Of a DNA stretch of 64,000 bases, positions 57,311-64,000 are shown one piece after another; within the stretch, counting starts at the first letter, position 1; every line of letters begins with the position of its first letter. The notes beneath the pieces are model-generated. The model searched no databases and had not been told where the DNA came from. It saw nothing but the letters and a program-made list of their open reading frames with translations. The stretch is from Paramacrobiotus metropolitanus (Eukaryota; Tardigrada; Eutardigrada; Parachela; Macrobiotidae): positions 1 to 64,000 of the forward strand of contig NW_026570429.1 of assembly GCF_019649055.1 (NCBI RefSeq), given 5' to 3'. The position numbers were made by a program, and so were the translations under genes.

Positions 57311-57639
57311 GATTCATGTATTAGTCCTACACTCCGCGCGAGAACACCAAAGGTGGACTTGAAATTTTCTTCCTTTTGGCAATTATGCCGAACACGGCCG
57401 GAAACGACCCCAAGCCATTACTGAGAGAAACAAAACAGAAACATTTTTAAGTAGCATAAGACACATTAAATATTTTTAGCCTTGAACATATCCCAATTTA
57501 GAGTTTTATACCAATTCGCATACACGCATAACTGTTGATGAGAGACCACTGGATGGGGTCATCTCGAATGTCGTAGTCCCCGGATCGCAACCTTAATTAT
57601 GCTTTACGCATAGTATTGAGTAGAAGGTATAATAGCGCT

Positions 57640-57870
57640 GCCACTAGTCCAAGCAGCATCACTTCCGGTGCGAGTCCAAGCAGCATCACTTCCATCCGCT
57701 GACCATCTTCAGCCCACAGCTTAAACTCCAGATGTCGGGCTTGCAGCCAGTGGCGTCGCTAAGAAACATCTCCGGCGACCTGTTTCGCCATAGTTACATT
57801 TTTGGATAGACGCTGCATTGAGGAATCGAGACGCCGCCGGCAGATCACCGCCCACCAACCAAATCCAAAA
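57640..57870 (-). pseudogene. Remnant of a pseudokinase second exon
   Basis: The reverse complement gives DLPAASRFLNAASIQK, then SPEMFL and DIWSLSCGLKMVSG, with the catalytic loop deleted. A 24-bp direct repeat (gtccaagcagcatcacttcc twice) lies at its downstream end. Confidence 0.75.
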
Positions 57871-58299
57871 GCTGAGCGATCATAAACAATAAATAGCAGC
57901 AAGTCCTTATTTTGCTGTTTTATTAAACGCAATGATAGTTAGAAAGTTCTGGTAATTTTTATTGTGAACTTGATTATTTATAACTTTTTATACTTTTTGT
58001 GACGTTCTTAACATTTTCCATTATATTTTTTATTACTTATTTTTATTGATATTTTTTTTTACTTTTTTTATTACTTATTTTTACTAATATTTTTCAGTTT
58101 TTTTAAGCTTCATAGTTTTTTTATTTTTTATTGCGTAAGTCGCAAAAACACCATCATTCTAGCCTTGTAATAATATTACTGTCGTCACGTTTGCTGTAAA
58201 TTGGCCGCTAAACTTATCTTTAGTTCGCATAACATAATTAGAGAAGTTATTGCAGAAGCACCTGCACAAGCAGGCAGTGCACAAACGGTAACGATTTAT

Positions 58300-58640
58300 C
58301 GGAACAAAATTCCATAATGGTAATATGGAATGTTATTTTATTTCTCAATATGTACCAGGCGAGCTTGGCTCAACAAATATGGTCAAATGAATGGAATATG
58401 GAATATTGTTCCGATAACGGCATGTTCTCCGTTTTGAGCACCGAATTCGGGTTTTCCAAACGGGGAATATGCCGTAAGTCGTCGTCCATCGAATCGGCCT
58501 GCGCGCGGGCATATTCTCTGTCCAAACCCAAATCGGAACTTTATGCGGTGGGCAAGATAGACGTCAGGTCATGAATAATCATTCAGCCGTTTTACTAACT
58601 AATACGGGATTTGTGGACGGGGTGCAACTGCTTTATTTCG
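58300..58640 (-). pseudogene. Remnant of a pseudokinase first exon, splice donor lost
   Basis: The reverse complement reads DVYLAHR then frameshifted sequence and IMEFCS followed by gataaa where other copies have gtaaat. Part of the exon end is also present in opposite orientation (MEYCSDN on plus near 58400), implying local rearrangement. Confidence 0.65.
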
Positions 58641-58764
58641 TTTCGACTTTTGATCAACAAAAATTTGGAATAATTCTATTACCAATACTCTGCCGTACAC
58701 TTGGATTATAAAGCGAACGGGCTGAATTGCGCATCTTTTTACCGACCTTGCAAGCGCTCACCGT

Positions 58765-58880
58765 AACTATTAACTAAAAGAACGCGATCCTGTATTACGG
58801 CCTCTGGCAGCTGAACTGTTGTATACGAGCTTTTTGACGCTAGATGATATGCCTCAATGGTGGCCGCAGCGGAACTGATG
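58765..58880 (+). pseudogene. Inverted remnant of a pseudokinase C-terminus
   Basis: The plus strand reads ERDPVLRPLAAELLYTSF then LTLDDMPQWWPQRN and a stop, matching the end of copies 2 and 4. It is opposite in strand to the intact copies. Confidence 0.8.
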
Positions 58881-59111
58881 CGACTAACCAGTACGTCAGA
58901 TTATTTTGTGTCTCCTCGTAGGCTCGTATGATTAATGTTACAAGTAGTCATGGAACGTATAACCACAATAAAACAGCCCGTTGCTTGTGAACTCTGAACA
59001 AGCACACCGCACTGGTAACGCATTCGTGTGTAGTCATAACGTATCCCTTGGATGTTACAAGTAAGGTCGTTGTAGTGTTGGCAATTTAAATTTAGTTACC
59101 GTATATGTAAA

Positions 59112-59460
59112 TTGGTGTATCATAGAGAGCGAAGCAGCTTTAACACGTCGGAAAATCCCGTATCAGGTGGTAAAAGAATTTCTCAGTACCCGCAACCCCT
59201 TCGTCGAAGTCTGCCTGGCCCACCGCACGGATGGCGTTCAGCACATCGAGATCGCGGTAAAAAACTCCACTGTGGGCTGGAACAGGGAAGAGCACACGCG
59301 CAGGCCGATTCGATGGAAGCCGATTTTGCGGCATGTTCTCCGTTTCGAACATCCCAATCTGGTGCGGCACCTGGCGCACTGCCATCCTCGGGAGGGCAAC
59401 CCGATGGACAAGCCGCTTTACAACATCGTTATGGAATATTGTGCCTGTAAATCGTTACTG
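59112..59460 (+). pseudogene. Inverted remnant of a pseudokinase first exon
   Basis: The plus strand encodes EVCLAHRTDGVQHIEIAVKN, a segment in another frame (GRAHAQADSMEADF), then LRFEHPNLVRHLAHCH and YNIVMEYCACK. Two compensating frameshifts and loss of the donor (tgtaaatc) mark it as dead. Confidence 0.8.
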
Positions 59461-59520
59461 CTTTTCTGCTGCGTGTTAATCGAGCGTCAGGAGTGTTTTC
59501 GCGTCCGTTTCTGCCTTTGA

Positions 59521-62168
59521 CGAAAAACTTTAGAAAACAATGATATTTATGTAACGTGAACCACCAAAAAAGGTTACAACTGTACTGCTAACGTTACGGC
59601 AGGACAATTACTCAGTTAATGATAATGGTCTTATTAAGCGGCACTCTCCACGTGGCGTCTCGATTCCAGGCGGCAAACAGAGTTTACCGGAAGTCAATCA
59701 CATACCGTTTCTTACAGTAAGCCGATCGTATCCCGCCGATCACCGGTAGGGATGGCATGTCATCATTTATGATTATGTCATTATTATATGATAATGTTAT
59801 CCGACCCATGAAATTACGGAGCGGAAGTATCAGCGACTATCCGCTCCTGGTCTCGTAATCGTATCCTCCCCCGTAATCGATAGAGGCGACGCCTTGACGC
59901 CGTCGATGTCGAATTTTTAATTTTATCTACGTATTATCAGCATTCAGCTGCGTAAAGCGCAAAAATATTGTCCAGTCTTATTACGTCATATACATAACCG
60001 CCGGCTGCCGTAACGTTGTCTGTCCGTTAGCAGCGCAGAGTGTTACATGCTTAGAGCAGCCGGCTAGGTAACCACGGTAATCCGATAGTATCCGTACACC
60101 GCTTTCGGTATGAAGCCGACTTAATCGTTAGTCGTTACTACAGTACTACATCGCTATGATATCCTTATTACATCGACATCATAACAATGACCGGCTCTGG
60201 GCAGTAGAGAACGGATTACAACAGTTTATATGATAAAAAATAGACTGGTGCATTTCAAGTAAAAGTTTAACTAAGGATTTGGTTCGAGATCTTCACATCA
60301 GTGCACATAAAAATTTGAAACGCGCAAACAGTTTTACAATATGCCATTTTTTTCCAGTTATATAGTAACTGCAAATACTTCTGAATTAATTTAGTTCTAA
60401 GACGACCGAAAATTATTTCTAACCAAAGTTTTCCTAACCTGATTATTCCAATAGCAGCTGCGTAATCCTTGATCAAATCCGCTGATTACTGTAACTAGTC
60501 TCAGCATCTTGTGCACAATGTTAATTTTATGGCGTCATTTTAGGCTGACCAGACTTTCCAGGCAAAAGTAGGACGATTCCGCAAATCAGCCAACCTAGAG
60601 CGTATTAGACACGCGTCTTCTACTGTGACAATTGCTGAAGAAGAAAACCTAAAAACCTAAGGAAGCTAAGAAATCTGAGTAACCAGAAAACCTCAGAAAA
60701 GCTAAGAAGCTATGAAAATTGAGAAGCTTAGGAAATTTAGGAGACGTAAATGTGCGGCGATGGAACGGCAAGTGGCCGAAGTGTGAGAATACCTCAGTGC
60801 ACATGCATGGTAGAGAGATGATAGTGAAGAGGACGCCGGTGTTTTCGGTATTCTGATGATTGCAATCTTGTAATTAATCTTTCGTATTGCATTAAAAAAT
60901 GATATCTTGGCACCTGCCACTTGCCATGCTTTACCGCTTGCCAGCGAGCTGCCACTGCCAGTGGGAGGTACCATTGCAACCTTTTCAACCCTGCCTGTGT
61001 CGGCAGTCTAGTCATGCAACGCTCATGGCACGCTGGCCAAAACAGGTCCGCTTACACATCCGCTTAGACAAAATTTATCCGCTTAAATAATTTTTTCGCT
61101 CAATCGTGTTTTTTCACTCAACGGGAATTACGAGGATTATAATATGAGCATTTTTGATAACGGTTATTGTTATAAAGAGTTACGATGAGAGTTTCTTCGT
61201 AGAATGGTACTGAAATTCGACTGCTCAACATTTAGTGCTATGTTTAGTACTATCTTTAATAGGCAATAGCCGTCAAAGTAACAAGAAGTGCAAGCGCAGG
61301 CACACTACGTTACTGTTAAAATTTTAAACATTGAAAAAATGTTAGTTAATTAGTCTATGTTAGTTAATTCGTCTACCACTAACAATTTTTTTGTTGTGGA
61401 TGCACCTTAGCTTTTCGAGCGCATTACTCACTTCGGGACAGTTATTAACCACATCGATATATCCTATAAATGCGTATACTGAAAAAATGACGTTGTAATA
61501 TGAGAAACTTGGGGCAAGTTGCAGCAATGCAGAGCAGCTAAAAATTACCTGAAAAACATGCATATGACATGCAATGTGAAACGGTTGTATCACAGTAAGA
61601 AGAGACCAGCAAAGATAAGAAAGACCATTGAAAAACTACATATAATGTATAAAAGAGATCAGTATAAACTCAGCCGGCATCACCTATGCAAATGATTCTG
61701 CAAATACGATGCTTACTGTATGTTCTTCACATTTGCAATAACAAAGCGATTCTCGCGCTTTGTTCTTCCATCTGCATATTGACTAAACGGCTTTTGATGA
61801 TTCAGCAGCCAGCCGTCACTGCAGCCACTTTATCCGTTAGTGAAAAGAATTGTTCTTTAAGTGCCGTTGATGCACCACTAGCAAGTCTGGAAAACGTCAC
61901 GCGGTTTGGCGAGTCTCGCCCAGTTCACGAGACCATGTCTTCCAGTAAAAGTTCTATTGTTGCAACGAATGTGACTTGCAAAGCAACCCGCTCGATCGGT
62001 AATATCTAAAGTAAATCAGTAAACGGCGTATATGCCTACTATATGGTCAATTATACAGGAAGATTACGTGCCACAAACGTATCAGCAACCAGCTACGGTC
62101 TGCTGTTATCAGAACCATAAAACTCCGGTGAATTATTTACCTTAAGGATTTTCAAGCTTTTTGACGCA
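59521..62168. other. Gene-free stretch before the receptor gene
   Basis: 60050-60180 repeats the pseudokinase upstream block. 60640-60760 is a diverged cctaagaa-type repeat. A plus frame at 61686-62009 is open for 107 codons just upstream of the receptor gene, but I could not splice it in phase to the receptor, so it is left uncalled. Confidence 0.5.
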
Positions 62169-63680
62169 ATGGCATACGAACCGGCTATCTGGGTGACCTA
62201 TTCGGCATGGCTCGTCAGCGCTGGGATTCAGCCTTGGGATAACCAGAAGCTCGCATGGAAAGTGTACAGCCATGGCGTGGTAATTTTTATGTGTATCGCG
62301 GCATTTTTAATGAGTGTGGACGCGGTGTATTCCAGTACGGAACGTAGCGTTCTGGAGTTCATTGACTTGGCCATTAGGATTGCCATGTATGTGGAACCAG
62401 CGATTATGAATCTGCTAACCAAGTACGCGATCACGCACCGGGAAGACTGCGTGGAGCGCTTCGCTGATGTCTTTGAGATCTCGAAACGGCAGGCGCTGAA
62501 CGTGCTTTTTTTGGCTCCGGTTGTAAGCATGGCTGGTGCTCTTGGATTCACTGCGGTCGAAATAACTGTAGCTTTCCTGGATCCGCAGGTGCCGTTTAGA
62601 GTTGTTGAAAAGGTATCCTGCTATTTCCTGCCATTCACCGGTACTACCTGCGAAAATGGGCTGAATCTGGTTCTGGCTGTGCCGTTCACTGTGTGGCAGC
62701 ATGGTGGGAATTTCCTGGTAACCGGCATGTTCGTCATGTTGATGGTTCGTCTGGGCAAGGAATTTAACAAAATTCATCGCAGTCTGGAACAGTTTGTGAA
62801 ACTGATCGTTAACCATGCGAGAATGCCATCAGTTCTTACCGAAGACCAACCGCAACGTGATTCCGGTGAGCTCTTGTCACCTAAATGTCAGCAAATGTTG
62901 CGCCTTTACGAGTCCATTGCTCCCAGTAAATACTATAATTTGATTGAATTCACCAAGCTTTTAAATGACACTGTGGGATGGAATCTTTTTATGCTATCCC
63001 TGTTTTCCATGATTTCTGCTGTTGGGGCCGTACTTAAGGCCTTCCACGGACAGGCAATATATAATTCCGAATTCGTTCCCTTAATCAGTACTGTTGTGAA
63101 TTACACTGCCCTCTTCCTGTGCACGGTATATTGTTCGTCACAGGTAACACGTGTCAGTGCGCTCAATAATTGTAGAGTAACTTCAGTTTGTATTTTTTTG
63201 TCGGCTTCTGCATTCGTTTGTGTTTTCTCTAGATTTCTTGGGTAAAAAAGCGGGCACGGCTAATAATGTCATCAATTCAGTACAGAAACCATGTCGACCT
63301 TCACCCGTTCTGCTTGCGCTTGATGGAAAGATGCGGTGACGCCGATGATATCATTCACGCGAAACTGGTCTCCATTTCCTGCAAATCCTTGCTAACAGTA
63401 AGTGCAGCTTTGCTGGCAGTGCCGCTTGTGCTGCTGAAATAGTTGGAACTGATTGGTGCAAGTCGAATATTTATAGCTGTTCGCCTCCACAACGGCTTAT
63501 CTGTGGCTCATCCTGCAGACCAAGGATAACGACGTGACCATGGCACAAATGAGCGCCAACATCACTCGGCTGGAAGGATTAGTGTTGAACGCTACCCGTT
63601 TTCTGTACATGATTGAATCTAATTTCGAGTTTCTAAATGTGGACCATTGGCTAGTTAATGCGTCCGTGGGCTCGGTTTGA
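62169..63680 (+). CDS. Gustatory-receptor-like seven-TM protein
   Basis: Exons 62169-63143, 63233-63397 and 63477-63680 (donors gtaaca and gtaagt) join in phase to give 447 aa. Seven hydrophobic segments are visible, at about residues 36-54, 65-85, 112-132, 165-195, 270-290, 305-325 and 380-396. The last, LFASTTAYLWLILQTKD, resembles the TYhhhhhQF signature of TM7 in the insect gustatory receptor superfamily, and the late phase-0 introns before TM7 are also typical. Such proteins are ligand-gated cation channels with an intracellular N-terminus. Conservation is too low to name a ligand. A long loop between TM4 and TM5 (FNKIHRSLEQF ... LYESIAPSKYY) fits the family. An upstream 5' exon is possible but not shown. 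Confidence 0.65.
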
Positions 63681-64000
63681 AAACCTAAACACTGATTTCC
63701 GGTCGCACACCGTTTTTCGTTGGCGAGTCAACGACCGTGTTTTATAGTTGTGCTAATGGATGATTAAAATTTTTATTCACGTCAGTTTTTTTAAAGGCGT
63801 GCAAATCTGACAAAGAGAGAGAGAGTATTTCTTAAGGATTTATTATGTGTAATTACTGCAGTTAACCGGCATTTTAATGGGCAACAGGTATTCACGTCTG
63901 CACTACTACTGTACCTACAGTTCTACGGTACGTACGATTACTGCGCTTTCGTGGGACTAAGATACAGTTTTCCTTCCACGGTAATAATCGTTTTTCAACG
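63681..64000. other. 3' flank, no supported gene
   Basis: Contains a short gagagagag run near 63815-63827. No gene seen. Confidence 0.5.

Noticed and set aside
61686-62009. Upstream 5' exon of the gustatory-receptor-like gene
   Set aside because: The only good donor (gtaata near 61999) does not join in phase to the acceptor before 62169.
1-64000. CRISPR array, bacterial operon or prophage
   Set aside because: No regularly spaced repeats with unique spacers and no prokaryotic operon layout; introns and families are animal.

Overview
The window is invertebrate animal nuclear DNA. Genes carry short introns (mostly about 45-120 bp, some of 0.3-1 kb) with ordinary GT/AG ends, and there are MITE-like elements and one Ty3/gypsy-type LTR retrotransposon. 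The mix of families (TRPC channel, gustatory-receptor-like 7TM protein, exocyst subunit, orphan rhodopsin-like receptors, and lineage-specific F-box and pseudokinase families) fits an ecdysozoan. I infer a tardigrade (eutardigrade), but no marker here proves it.

Layout. 1-7.3 kb: three paralogous orphan GPCRs. One is intact (5299-6198, minus), one has a one-base frameshift in TM7 (1106-2016, minus), and one is a pseudogene on the plus strand split by a foldback MITE. The last two of these in order, pseudogene and intact copy, sit in the arms of a 2-kb inverted duplication. 7.9-13.6 kb: a proline-rich secreted protein, a serine-rich basic protein, an intronless isochorismatase-family hydrolase, and a four-exon secreted protein joining a long Gly-Met-Pro repeat region to a cystatin domain. 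14.2-18.2 kb: a complete 8-exon TRPC channel (790 aa, all phases consistent). 20.3-24.8 kb: a member of an unrecognised family plus broken F-box exons, invaded by MITEs. 26.1-27.8 kb: an EF-hand protein resembling EFCAB9 with a TA-flanked element in its intron. 29.5-33.4 kb: a complete 14-exon EXOC8/Exo84 gene (756 aa).

34-60 kb is an accessory-looking block. It holds four two-exon, 308-311 aa MEKK-like pseudokinase paralogues, all on the minus strand, all with the DFG motif replaced by GHL. Around them lie at least five decayed copies, two of them inverted, duplicated 5' flanks, F-box-family remnants, a tRNA-like gene and MITEs. An 8.9-kb LTR retrotransposon (39430-48330, minus orientation) sits between kinase copies 1 and 2 and carries an unrecognised, non-env-like third ORF. 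The right end holds a three-exon, 447-aa gustatory-receptor-like gene.

Several genes that look intact otherwise are broken by a single missing base in a homopolymer run. Either these are recent pseudogenes or the assembly has residual homopolymer errors, so frameshift calls here should be treated as provisional.
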